This document shows positions 1 through 12,745 of a DNA stretch of 64,000 nucleotides, piece after piece. Made by a program: the position numbers and the translations under genes. The first letter of the stretch is position 1. Each line of letters opens with the position of its first letter. The notes under the pieces are model-generated. The model saw only the letters and a list, made by a program, of their open reading frames with translations, was not told the DNA's origin and ran no database searches. Origin of the DNA: Lanius collurio (lineage: Eukaryota; Chordata; Aves; Passeriformes; Laniidae); assembly GCA_020086605.1 (NCBI GenBank), contig JACBWW010000089.1, positions 812,920 to 876,919 of the forward strand. Reading direction: 5' to 3'.

Positions 1-3000
1 GCTTTGGGGTTTAAAGGACAAGAAAATCCAACCAAAAAAAAAAGAAAGCCCTGAATTAATGAAATTAAGGGAAATGTGGTGAGAGTTTATATTCCAACTT
101 TCCACATCACAGAAAACGTTTCAAAACCAACACGGATGTTTTTCTGCTGTCAAACTCTTCCTACCCTGGCTCTGCAAAATGCCAAGCAGTTGGGATGGTG
201 TTGGTGCGTGTTTTCCTTTTCCTTTTTCAAAAGGGCAGGAGTCAAACCGAGCCCAGGCCTGGTGTGCCAGGGCAAATGAGCTGCCAGCATGCCAAGGATG
301 CAGAGCCCTGGCTCCTCCTCCTCTCTGCACCAAGATGAGCAGCAGCTCTTCATCATCCACCTCTGCCAAGCAGGAGGGATCAACAAGTGAGGACTCAAAT
401 GCACCTTCCTTCAATTCCATGTTTTCATGTATGGATTAAGAAATGTAGTTTGAGGATGTATATTCCATGAGGGGGCAGGATTTTTAACAACACTTCAAGT
501 ATTCATTTTTACAGTGGCCACACATCCAATCTCACTGCAAGACTTCCAGGAGCAAAGAGCCGGCCCAAACCACCCATTTTGCATTGATTTGACCCAAAAT
601 GGAGCAAACCAGAGGAAGGAATGCAGTCCCAATTTTTACAGTAGCATCCAAGTGCCACTGAAGCTCCTTCTGGGATCTCCCTCTACCAGCTGCTGGGATC
701 TTTCCAGATGTGAGGAGGGCAGGGAAGGGAAGTGGGAGGAGGATGCTGTGTCACTGAGAACGTCTTAGAACAAATTAAGTTTCCAAAGGCATTTAATAGC
801 ATTTAATCTTGCCATCTCCTTAGTCTTTGGGCATAATATTTTGGGGAACACCAGCTTTTCAAACCTTCCTGCCCTCCAGAAGAACACAGGACAATGTGTA
901 TGTGCAATAATGCATTGAAAGTCCAAATATTCCAAAGAAAGGTGTGTTGGATGAAGGGCCGGTGACGTGCTGTGTTGGGAGCTGTGCACGAGTGCTCCCC
1001 TCTACAGCTGCCAGCAGGAGAAGCACAGCACATACACTTGGAAAATCCATAGGGGCATTGCTTGCCTGAGCAAATGGCAAACCAGACTTTGTTATCCAAT
1101 TCATTTCATGTGACTACGCAAGGCTTCGTTAGAGCTCATTAACTTCCCTCTCCTCTGATTTCCTGAAGCGCTGGTTTCCAGTACACAGGTGTTGTACATC
1201 TCGCTTCTTTTAACACCTTTTCTGTTTCCTTGCCACCACACAGCCTGACAAACCCTCCCTGATTGTTCCCTACTCTGATGATACTCAGTCCCTCTCCACC
1301 ATGGTGTAGTTAAAGAAAAGGTTTACAACCCCCCTTGTAGAAATTTGCAGCCTTTACAACAGTAAAATTCAGACCAGCATTTCTTTGTTCAAGCTTTGAA
1401 GAATCACTACAGTGTGTTTAAGCCTTTTAGTAAACCTTCTGTAATTAAATATATAGTGAATTAACTAAAATCACAACCTGATGCTGCTATCAAAGTAGCT
1501 GTGATAGGACACAGAAAGAGGTGGGAAATTCTGTAGACAGATGTAGGAGTATCTTTAACCAACATGACTGGAATAGCTGGAAAACTCAAGCAAGGTTTGA
1601 ATACACATCTTCTGCCAGGCTGAGACAACTGCAAAGCTCAAGTACAAATTCAGAGTACTTTTTCTCCATGTAGCAAGAGATTCATTGGTTGAACTTAATG
1701 GGAGAAAAGGATCCTTAACCAGAAGAGCCCAGGGATGTGAAAAGGCAGAGGAAAAACAAGCACTCGCTGTGCTGAGCAGCAATACATAATTTATAACCCA
1801 AATAAAACCACATTTCCATCTATTATTTGGAAGCAATTGGTGACCTAAAACACAGCAGCACAGCAGAATGAAGAGTGGGCTGTTTCTAACTACACTTGGT
1901 TTGTAAAAATGAACGGAGAACCAGCATTTATTTGCAAGGAAAGGAGCTGTTGGCACTCTGGCACTTGCTCCAGGAGCAAGGCTGGAATGCTGGAACATCC
2001 CTCCCTGCAGGGCCAAGGGCAGAATGATGCTCAGAGGCACAAGCCCAGCTCCCAGCCAGGACAAATAGCACCCTTACATGACAGAGCATCTCCAGAGGGT
2101 GAATGTCTTGGATCACAATGACTGATCCAAGACAGAATTTTGTGTTCTCAATAAAAAACCTAAGAACACATCCAAACCCTATGTTTTGATGTCCTGGATG
2201 TCCCCTCACATGGCAGAACAACAGAGGTGATGGTTCACAGGATTTTAGTCAAGCTCAGTCAAGTGCATGCAGAGGAAGCAGACCTGCCCATGAAAAACAG
2301 ACTGGAGGGTGTTTTAGATCCAGATCTCACTTTTCCCAGCACCTATTATCCACTTCCAAAACCTTTATTCCATACACAGAGCTGTAAAGTCACTGCTGAG
2401 AGGCAACAACTTCCTCATACACCACCCAGTTCTCAAGATGATGAATACAACAAGGACATGATCACTCAAGTGGTCAAAATATCTCCACAAATATCTCCTG
2501 AAGGGATTTGGAAAGATCCCTCCCTTAAATAACAACATACACCTGAAAGTGGGATTAAAGCAAGGAGCTCAACCACTCAGGCTGCATTTGGAATGATGTG
2601 AATTTATCATTATTTCAACCTGTTTATTATTCTTTCCTTTTTGCATTAAAAAATGCTTGCAGGATGTAGCAAGAATCACTGGATTGCATCTGTTTATCCC
2701 GGCTGCTCCTGCTGGCTCACTCAAAGCAGCTTTATAAACCCCAACAAAAACACCAGCAGTGCTAACTAAGGAGGGATTTGTTTGCATCTTTCAAGAGAGT
2801 ATTAAATGTATTTCTTTATTGACCTTAATCAGCAAGTAAAATACTACATTAAAAAATTAAACTCATGTGAAAACAGCATTTCTTCTCTAAATAGATCTGC
2901 CTGCAGTTCAGGAGGAGGGTGGAAAAGGAAACTAAAACACTGACAGAAAGGAAAACCACAGAAAGAAACCTTTCTTTCTCTTGCTGAGCCTCATCCTCTT

Positions 3001-5379
3001 GTTTATAACTCCCAAGGAGAACAGCAGCACGATTGTCCTACCTCGTGCTGGCCGCATTTCAGCAGGAAGGCTTCGCTCACCCAGCCTCCGGCATCCATAG
3101 CGAGGCCTTTCCCTGGCCATCCCTCCTTTTTACTGCTCTTTCTTCCCTGTCTCCCCCCTCAGATGGCAGCCAGGACAGGGGAGCTACTGATAATTCACCA
3201 GCTGCCCAGGCTGAAGTCACTATTATAATTAAAACCCAGGTGGGAATTGAAACAAGGCATGGAAAAATAATCCTACAGTATCAGGGACTGGACCAAAAAA
3301 AAGGGGGGGGGAAAGGAGGGAATTGGTGCTAAGGAGCTCTAAAATCTAAGTTTGATGAGAAGTGATGCTGAGAATCAGTATCACCTTCAGAGGTTCCCAC
3401 CTGTACCCTGCTGCTCCCCGGGACAAATGGCACAAATACATGGGGACCCTATTGCCAACTGTATCAGGATCCTGATCCAGCCTACAAACATAAATAAGGT
3501 CTGGGGGCTGCTACTGCATTTGCAATCCTTCCACTGCCACTTTAGGAAACAAATGCATCAAAGATAACTGGTGTAAGAGGTAGAAAGAGGGAGGGAAATA
3601 CCCACGTTTATGTCCTGACTCACTGAACTGTTCACCTTCTGCACCACCTTAACCCCAGTCCTGGCACCAGCCCCAGCAAGATGCACAAAATTAAACTGAG
3701 TGGATTCCATGGCAAAGAAAGGGGTGGGAGAAAAAAAATAAAATGGCTTTTCCTGAAAACACTCTGAGCAATTGCAGGTTCCCTGCTCCAGCTACAGCCT
3801 TGTCCAGAGAAATTTCGCTCCTAAGAAACTGAAGTGTGGATCTGACCATCAGGGGTGAAGCTGAATTAACTGTGGTTTAAATCAAGTCAAATAAATTAAA
3901 GTCCTTCCGACCCAGCCCATTCCATGGTTCTACTAAATGCAGTCACTTTTCTCAAAGCAAGAACCTTAATAATAAGCTCAAACCTATTTTCTATTTTGAA
4001 TTTCCAGTTGAAAGCTTGAAATTTAATTAAACTCTTTAGAAAAATTAGTGGTTAAGATCTTACGACACAATAACCATAAAGCAATTTAAAAATTACAACC
4101 ATTAAATCAAAATATAGACTTATGGCTCCTTCAGTGTTTGCTCTCACAGATCCTCATGCCTTAAGCCAGGAGGTGAGACGTCCTACTTATTCAAAAAGCT
4201 TCTCCCAGCTTCACTTCTCTTGCCGAACAGACACGATTAACACGGAAAACCAGAAATATTTTGCTTACTCACAATTCCATCCTAACGAAGCTTTCCCAGC
4301 ACCAAAAGCCCACTGAGGAGAGATGATCTAACAACCCACAAGAGTTTTGCAGCCTACATGGAAAAAAAAGCCTGCCTGTTCCTCGAGTACCCCCTGCCCA
4401 ACGGGGTCAATCTGCTCAGAGCAGACAAACGGCTCCATTTGCTGAGAGCTCCTGGACCTCTTTAGAAGCCTGGCAATCAATAAAGTGCAGGCAAAAAGCT
4501 TGGTCCAGGGGGGCTCTAATGTGATGGGGATTAAGCAGATGCTGACCCACGCTGGTCTAAACTTGAAAATGGACCTAAATGACAACTTTATTCTGATCTA
4601 GAGAGACAGAGAGAAAAGAAAATAATGCATTTTTATTTCATATTTCTACATCTCATGTATATATTATGCCTATTTTATATTTTTGTATCTCATATGTTAC
4701 ATTATTAAAGTATCTTGTACACCTATTGTATATTTATTCTCCTTCAATGTAGCTAATACTTGGCAATTTAGGGAACGCATTTTTGTTGTAGGCTAACATG
4801 ATGCACATCCCACATCCTTAATCCTGGAGCAACCATGGCCAGTCCCACTGAATGAAGGCTCTTCCCACCAGTAAAATCCCCTCTGTGCCCCAGTGCTCTG
4901 CTGACACCTCACCTGGGGGATGCACCAAAATTCAGAGTCATCTCAACTCCCTTTATTTATCATTTCAAGCTCTTCCAAGGACACACGTGGCGCTTGGCCC
5001 TCCTTAATCGCATTGCCCATTGGATGATGCATTAACTCAAGCATCCAAGTGAGTGTCCACTCTGTCGATAAACCCTGCTGATAAATCTAATTAACACCAG
5101 CTGAAAACCAGGCTAACATCAATACATTGTCTCCTTTTTTTTTAAGCATTATGTTTTCTCCCAGTTTCATTGAAATTATTTGGCTTTCCTGCAGCAGATG
5201 AAAACCAGATGTTGCAGAGCGGGAAGGGCTGCACGAGCCAGCGTGCAAAGCCAGGATGGCAAGAGGCAGGTCGCACCCATTCATTACCCACATATTTCCC
5301 CTCTGCCAGGAGGCTATTTCTATTGCATCTCTGTGATTACAAATATCATAATTGTGATGTAACTCTAGAAAGCCCCGGG

Positions 5380-5475
5380 GCGTCCCTCGCAGCCCAGGGC
5401 CGCACGCGAGCCGAAAGGCGCCGGCAGAGCTGCTTTGTGCTGCGTAAGCACTTTGGAAAGCCTCGCTCCCATCTC
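5380..5475. promoter_or_regulatory. CpG-rich pocket in MYO9A intron 2 (candidate regulatory element)
   Basis: About 95 bp contain around ten CpG dinucleotides (for example CGCACGCGAGCCGAAAGGCG), flanked on both sides by AT-rich DNA with TAATTA-like homeodomain motifs (for example near 5,092 and 5,535). Conserved non-coding elements often look like this, but nothing here proves it. Confidence 0.3.
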
Positions 5476-6494
5476 CCAGCCTTAAAGCCAATATTATGCT
5501 TTGTAATCCCTCCTGAAGCAGCCCAAGCCCACGATTAATTCAGGCTTAACAGCTCTCGGATGCCCACTTGTTACACTGAGAATATTCAAGAAGGAAAGGA
5601 GTTTGTGTGCATGGACACAAGGCAATTTAGGAAGTTTCAGTGCTCAAAATTGAAGGGACATCCCCATTCCCCTGAATTTGCAGCACAAGTGGAGGAGCAG
5701 GAGTTGGGTTATTTGTCATTTTTAGCAGCTACATGATGCAAAAATGGGGAGCATCAGTGAATTTTGGATAAATTTAGACTGACCAGCTATATGCAGTGGC
5801 AATGGAAATGGCAGGTGACCCTGTGCTGAATTTTCAGACATATTTCCCAAGCCAGAAAGGACTTTGAAGGGCTTTCTCTCTCCACAATATTATTTTTTAA
5901 CCATTTAATGTTAATGTTAACATGTCTAGCAACAGAATATTCTGACTTCAAGCAAACATCCAGTGGCAATCTGAGCAGGACACAGGAGCAGGTGCTTCAA
6001 TTTGAAGGAAAAAAAAAAAAGAGAAGGAAGGGAGAAAATGAGCCTTGTGCTGGATTTGCTACACAAAAATCACCACCCAGCAACACTGACAGCACTGCTG
6101 GGAATTACACATCATCAGCATCCCAGTGTAGAGCAGCTTCTCTTCCAAGGAATTCACTGAAATTCCTTTAAAACTGGCTTAATTTGTATGAATTTCACCT
6201 CCCAGTGCTGTAGCCACATATTGGAGCAGCATCTCCACTGGTACCCAACATGCAACACACCTCACCTTTCATTAACAGGTGCAATAATTAACATAGTGGA
6301 CAAATTTCCATTGTTAAATACTCTCCAAAATATTTTAACTGTCCATCACAGCTCTGCTTTTCCACAGCATAAAGGGTTTACTTGTGTTATAGCTTGAGAA
6401 TTAAGTTAAAATAAAGCTTTTTACTTTCACATTAAGCCATGACCCAAAGAAGGCAGCAGGGTTTTACCTGAGTAATTGTCTGGGGATTTTGTAT

Positions 6495-7115
6495 GACACC
6501 TGAGATGTAAGAGTAAAAATAATAATAATAAAAATAACAACAACAATAATTTATTATTATATGTAATTATGAACATCTGTGACACCACCAGTGCAGACCT
6601 GTTTTTGAATATATGCATACAGATATATTGCTATTGCATAGATTATTACAGGACATATAAATATATATAAATCTGGACTTCTTTGTGTCACCTGCAAAGC
6701 AGATTTTCCTTTGTGTGTATATATTATTATACTATTATTACATTACATATATTAATATCACAAATACTATTATAGCTGTTATTTTGAACTTCTCTGATGC
6801 CTGCAGGGCAGGTTGGGGTGTGTGTATATATGTAATTACATTACTATTACATATATTATTATAGCAGATATTATAAAAAAAATATATATATATTACTTTG
6901 GACTTGTATGTGACACCTGCAATGCAGATTTGTGTGTGTATTCATATAATTAATATTATCTTACATATATTAGTATTAGAGGAGATACTAGCATATTTTA
7001 TTATTATTACTACAGGAGATATTCATGTCTATTATTAATACAAGCTGTTGTTGTTGTCAGTTATTTATTGCTTGGATTTTGATAGCACACCTGCAATGCA
7101 GATTTCTAGCTGCTT
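6495..7115 (+). repeat. Degenerate AT-rich minisatellite, unit about 105-115 bp
   Basis: A core like CACCTGCAATGCAGATTTGT recurs at about 6,583, 6,687, 6,797, 6,912 and 7,085. Each core is followed by a GTGTGTGTATATAT stretch and a long run of ATTATTA-type sequence, and preceded by a TTGGACTT-like block. The first three full spacings are about 104, 110 and 115 bp and the last about 173. Units differ considerably. It lies in MYO9A intron 2. Confidence 0.75.
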
Positions 7116-8660
7116 GTGTACGAAGTGTCCCAAAACTTCCAAAATCCCGTGGCAGCTTTTCCTCTCTTTTTTGCTGCTCCCTGCAGCTCTCCCTGGACAG
7201 CTCTCCCTGGGGCCGAGGCTTTGGCAGGCTCATTGTGAGTTCATCCCCTGGAGCAGGGAAATGCAGAGATCCGGAACACAAAGAGACCCCAAGGACCCGC
7301 CAGAAAACAACTCCCAGGTCGGGTTTGGCAGCAGGCTGGGATTAGATCACTGCGAATCCTGGCTTAAGGAAAGCTCCAGCGTGAATTTCCTGACTAAGGT
7401 AAAAAAGCCTGGCTCAAATTTATGACCTGCTGGCAAGGTTACCTCTATCCCAGAGGCCTCCAAATACCAGGAACACTCTGGCCCAGAAATGCAGAGTTCA
7501 GCCTAATAATTCAAACACATTCCTCCGAGCATCGCCAGCTCCGCGGCCGTAGCCTTGGAGATACAGACAAACTCCAATGCTTCCAACTCTGCATTTTTCA
7601 GAGCCTTAAACTAAACCAGAAAAGTGTATTTCCAAAGTTTGCAAAGCTCCCTTTCGATGAAGAAGTGGATATGAGCCTTGTAGAGAAGGTTGTTTCAAGG
7701 AGACAATGCCAAATCTTCCCCATCTCCATCAGATGGAAACCACTCTACCTGTATTTGCTGAACAACAACAAAATATTGTATTTTCTGCTCTTCAGGACTA
7801 TTTTCTGAATCTCCTTAACTGAAGGATAATTCAATTTGTAGATATAAGAAGAAAACTCTCAACTGAACCCCACAATTTTCCACTGGAGTGACTCAAGACT
7901 ATTCCTTACACCTATCAGCCTGTATGGAGAATATTTTAGATCCTGAGAAAGCATTAATTCTTCAAAAAAGGATCTGCTTTGTCTCTTTTTCTTTTGTTTC
8001 TTAATTTATTTCTTTTCTATTTCTTCTCCAAGCACATCAGATGTTTTGCTGAAATCTGCTCTGCTTTGGAAAGCACTCAAGCAACAAATATTTAGGAGAC
8101 AGCTCCCACCCATCCCACCACACCAAAACTTTGCTCCCCAAACCTGTTGTTTCTCAAAAAAATATTTTGATTTCCTCGATGATAATGCAAATTAAGTACA
8201 AACAGTTTATTCTTGTGTTGGATGTGAGCATTTTTACCCAAATGCTTTCATTCTCCTTTGGTATCCTCCACAGAGATCCTTGATTTTTCTCCCAGTTAAA
8301 AACCTTAAGTACATCTGCCTGTTTTGAGACAATCAGTAAATCTTTGGTCTCTACCCCAAAGTCAGTGCACAGGAATCACATTCTTTTGTTCTTATTTCCT
8401 CCTTTCAAATGAGAATAGTGTGAATCTGGACAACACTGGAAAAAAAATTAGACTTTTAAAATTACATTATGGGCAGAAATTGCTCAACTTCTCCTTTTTT
8501 AAAAAAATATACACATATATATGTTCTTTAATTATAAATAATGTTTTTCATAATGCCCAACAATCCTGATTTGTCTTGTGCTGCACTGAGTTTTTAATTA
8601 TTTTGACTCTTAATCAATATTGCAACATCTTTTCCTCTATTCAGGCTTTCCTTATGGCCA

Positions 8661-8699
8661 CAGGTAGACAGACTGACCCCAGGTAGACAGACTGACCCC
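8661..8699 (+). repeat. Tandem duplication, 19 bp
   Basis: Two adjacent copies of CAGGTAGACAGACTGACCC. They are exact and contiguous, so recent. Confidence 0.9.
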
Positions 8700-9787
8700 A
8701 AAAACACCCACCCAGACTTACCAGATGAAGATTGTGCCAATTTAGGGGATCCCTGAGCTACAGTTGCCACAAGTGGTGGGCCTAACACGCAAGTCTCCTC
8801 CTGCCCTGCCTCCTGTCCTCGCAGGGCTGGGCTGAGGGTGAAGTGAAGCCTTCATCTCTTGCAGTGCAGAGATCTTGGTGGCACAGGAGGAAGACCTCTC
8901 TCTCCAAGGCTCTTCACTACAACACTGGAGGTGCTTCCCTTCAGTGCAAGGCTGCACAGGGGCAGGGAGCTGTGGTGGGACACCAACAGCCCAGGGAGAG
9001 AAAGCTTTGTTAACTCGCTGATGCAGCACAGACATAACTTGGTTTTTTATACCTTCTATGTTAAAATAAATGATCTGCAAAAGGTCTCCACTGTTTTAAA
9101 CTCTTCAGATTCTGCTTGTCCTTTCATCTTCCCTATCGCAGCCTCTGCCCAGAGAAGTCTAAATCCCCAATCACAGTGACAAAGCAAAAGGCTCAACTGT
9201 CTGGCACGACGTTTATCCCTCATCCATCTTAATTAAGGGAATAGAAGGGAGCTGCAATCTGCTGCTGCTGTTAAGGCAGATCCCTTCTGCAAACACCCAA
9301 ACAGTGATTTTATTTGCCTACCCTGAATTGCTGCCATGAGCTCCTGTGAGCCTTGTGCAATGTGGGATTGGGAGAGGATCGTTCCACTGCCCTCCGCTAA
9401 GCTTAAACTTAACGTCTACATAATACTTAACCTTAAACAGCAAACAAATCAGAGCAGCTCCCTGCCTCTGCCCCCCTGAAGTTCCTTACTTCTTTTAACT
9501 GATTCCTCTTGGATTTGGCAAAGCCATTGGGGCAAATCAGGAGGCACTTGGCTAAACTTCTTCATATCCATCAGATGTTGAAACAACCAAATGCAATCTA
9601 CATGCTGTAGAAGAGGTGGACAACAATGCCCATCCCAGCAATTCCTGGGTTGAGGCATTTTCAGTGACATGACCCTAAACAATGACCATTGTTGCATTCC
9701 TCAGTGAATGCATTGACTTCTCTGTTCTCACAGGAATCATATGGGGAAAGAAGATGTACACATTGCATCGCTGCAGAGCTGTAGTTA

Positions 9788-10140
9788 TCACAGAATTGTG
9801 GAATCATTGAGGTTGGAAAAGACCTCTGAGATCATCAAATCCAACCTGTGACCAACCACCACATTGTCAACCAGACCAGAGTACTGAGTGCCATGTCCTG
9901 TCACTCCTTAAATGCCTTCAGGGATGGGGACTCCGCCATGTTCCTGGGCAGCCCATTCCAATGCCTAATCACTCCTTCTGTGAAGAAATCCTTCCTGATG
10001 TCCAACCTGAACCTCCCCTGAGGCAGCTTAAGGCAGCATCCTCTTGACCTGTCCCATGTTTTCTGGGAGCACAGCCCAACACCCACCCAGCTCCACCCCT
10101 CTGTCAGGGAGTTGTGCAGAGTGCAGCAGGTCCGGCAGAG
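9788..10140 (-). mobile_element. CR1 LINE fragment, 3' end
   Basis: On the plus strand it opens with the reverse complement of the CR1 3' end (GGTTGGAAAAGACCTCTGAG, then ATCATCAAATCCAACC). It continues through the conserved block containing TGTGAAGAAATCCTTCCTGA and ends near GTCAGGGAGTTGTGCAGAG. It is 5'-truncated, as is usual. The element lies in the same direction as MYO9A. The left edge is clear; the right edge is approximate, where the opposite CR1 begins. Confidence 0.88.
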
Positions 10141-10145
10141 CCTGT

Positions 10146-10606
10146 GGAGATGAGGAGGGGCCTGGAGCATCTCCGTGCCCGGGAAAGGCTGAGGGAGCTG
10201 GGGCTGCTCAGCCTCCAGAGGAGCCCCAGCTGAGAGGGGCCCTCAGCCCTGGGTGTCCCTGGGTGTCCCTGGGTGTCCCTGGGTGTCCCTGGGTGTCCCA
10301 GGCTGCAGGGAGGGCTCCGAGCAGGGCCCAGGCTCTGCTCCAGGGAGCCCAGAAATGGCACCAGAGCCACGGGCAGGGCCTGAGCCCAGGAAGTTCCACC
10401 TGGACATGAGGAAGAACTTTTTCACTGGGCAGTGATGGAGCACTGGAACAGACTGTCCAGAGAGGGTGTGGCATCTCCCTCACTGGAGAGATTCCAGAGC
10501 TGTCTGGACACAATCCTGTGCCTTGTGCTCTGGGATGGCGCTGCCTGAGCAGGGAGGTGGCACCAGGTGACCAATGTGGTCCCTTCCATACCTAACCACT
10601 GTCTCT
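10146..10606 (+). mobile_element. CR1 LINE fragment in opposite orientation
   Basis: Sense CR1 sequence: GGAAAGGCTGAGGGAGCTGG, then ACATGAGGAAGAACTTTTTC, GAGCACTGGAACAGACTG and a 3' block near GTGGTCCCTTCCATACC. It directly abuts the minus-strand CR1 so that their 5' ends face each other. Both have their own 3' ends, so they are two insertions rather than one twin-primed inversion. It contains a five-copy 10-bp array at 10,251-10,300. Confidence 0.85.
10251..10300 (+). repeat. Tandem array of GGGTGTCCCT, five copies, inside a CR1
   Basis: Five consecutive 10-base units; the first four are identical and the fifth ends in A instead of T. The array interrupts the sense CR1 after the block ending GAGAGGGGCCCTCAGCCCT, so it arose by local slippage or unequal exchange after or during insertion. 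Confidence 0.95.
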
Positions 10607-11639
10607 GTCTCCCCACTGTATAAAATAAGTGACAATAACAATTTCTTGTTACAAATAGCAATTCTGGCCCTATAAATAAGAAGGGGGGACCTCTCTTCCT
10701 TGAAGACAGGGAGGACAGAGTCAGAAAAATGTATCTGCTCCCTTGGGATACAATTTCTGCTCAGTAGGACACCTGCTCTTGGAGCAATCAGGAGAGGGAT
10801 TCGCCCCTGGTGCTCTCCCAGAGGTGTTCAGGGCACAGCACTCACATTCTGGGCCTGGAAAAGCCACGGGGATGGCAGAAACTGTTAAAAAGCCCAAATT
10901 TGCCAACTGCTACCTCTGGAGCTGGGTGTAGTCCCTGTCCTACAAAGGCTCCTTGTTCCCAGGTTCTTCTGTTCCCCACCAAGGGCTGCAGCACAGCACC
11001 CACCTGGCACCCACCCAGCACCCAGCCCAGCGTGTCGAATCCAATACAGGCTCCCCAGCCACGAGAAAAGTCAAAAGGGTCTCAGTAAATGCTCCTGAAA
11101 ACCAAAAAAATCTGTATTTTGACTGGGAGAAGGGGGGAGGGGAGAAAGGAACAAAATCCCTATTAAGGCATTAACTTCTCACTCTGTGACTAGAAAAACA
11201 CGGTGCTGTATTAGCTATGCACATTAGGGATAAAAAGTCCTTGTCTTGGTTAAGTCTTCGTGGAAGCCTTACTGGACAGTAGCAACATGATCTTTGATGG
11301 AAAACATTATCTGTCAAAGTGCTACATTACAGTTACAGCATTTGATAAACAGAAAAAGGGAAAAAAGGTATCAGGAAATGGGCCCTTCATGTTTTGTTAA
11401 ATGTGCATCTTGATATTTGAGTTTTACCTAAAAAAGCTGAATATAAACCCAAATAACAGACACACTGGTGGAATAAGACAAAGATATTTTTTAAATGGTA
11501 TTAAGAAAGTAAATTGTCCTCTAATGCCATATAATGCTGAGCATCATCTGGGTTTGCATGAACACGTGGTCCCTGCCAGGGTCAGACTCAGGGTTATATT
11601 GTATGGATACATAAATATTTATAGAATCTGGATAGCCAG

Positions 11640-11704
11640 AGATCCTGATACTTAGGGGTCCATAAAGCCTGGCTATCTAGGGGTCCATAAAGTCAGGATA
11701 TCTT
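11640..11704 (+). repeat. Imperfect tandem duplication, about 26 bp
   Basis: The unit AGGGGTCCATAAAG followed by CCTGGCTATCT or TCAGGATATCT occurs twice in a row, and a related GGATAGCCAGAGATCCTGA precedes it. Intronic. Confidence 0.7.
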
Positions 11705-12559
11705 GCAAGGTGAGCACTCCACCCAGCAAGGGCAGGGTTTATTTGGCATTTCCCTCCTGGAAACAAAATAGCTCATAATTCTTAAGGGTGGAGGAAAAGC
11801 AGCTTCACGTAAACCTGCTTTAATAACAAATCCATCTCCCTGCTGTCCTCTCAGGGCAGAAACACCAATTTTTGTCATTCAAGTGCAATAATCTGGACTT
11901 TGGAGTAATGAAATATTTGCTGAAGATAGCATGTAATGAAAAATAATAACAATATTAGACCCAGGCACTGATACAGCCCATCTGGATATGGCAGGAAGAC
12001 TCTACAGTGAAAATACTGAATAATTCAGCATCAGAAAAAGGCATGAACAGGACGCTATTTGATACAGAGCCTGAAACTGTAAAAGCTCCCCAGCTGAAGA
12101 ATCCCAGCATTTTGCAAGCACTGGTGAAAAGCAGTCGGTGCCTGAGCCTTGCTGTGGGAGTCCTTTGTGCCAGGCCTGCACGAATTCTTCCCACATTAGG
12201 CATCAGCTGGATAATCTCTGTGTGCTGCTCCCTCTCTAACCTTTCCAGGCACTGGGGAGGCAAGAATGCAAAGGGAAAAAATCCTGGCTGCTGCGTTCAC
12301 ACCTACACCAAACTGAGATGGCAGAGCAGTGACAATTGCACATGTTATAGGTTAAAAATGATCAAAAGTGAGTAACAAGCAGAAGAATAAATCTTCCCTC
12401 TCCCCTTCAAATAAATCTATTTTTTTTTAATATAAAACTTCTAGAGCCACAAAATACAACCCTATTACTTAAAAATCAGTGTAGTGGAAACTGAACATTG
12501 TGAACACTGTGATCAGAGAATCTATTTCTTTTGTAAAGTCTATTTGAATGGAATTGGGT

Positions 12560-12745
12560 TGCCTCCCATTAAAACTGTTCCAAGCAGGGGGTAAAAATGT
12601 AAATATACATTTTTTTATAATATAAATATACAGTATTTTATCCCTCATTAATACTGTTTCAAGCAGGCATAGGGGAGGAAAAAGGGCATATAGTCAAAAT
12701 TGACATCCCATTAGCACTGTTCCAGGTAAAAATATAAATATGGTC
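12560..12745 (+). repeat. Degenerate tandem repeat, about three copies of 60-80 bp
   Basis: The block CCCATTAAAACTGTTCCAAG plus a TAAAAATRTAAATAT stretch recurs at about 12,562, 12,642 and 12,704, with substitutions and length changes. AT-rich, in MYO9A intron 2. Confidence 0.65.

Noticed and set aside
1555..2064. 169-codon minus-strand frame with hydrophobic stretches
   Set aside because: Intronic, no recognisable motif, no promoter or splice context, and hydrophobicity comes from T-rich DNA.
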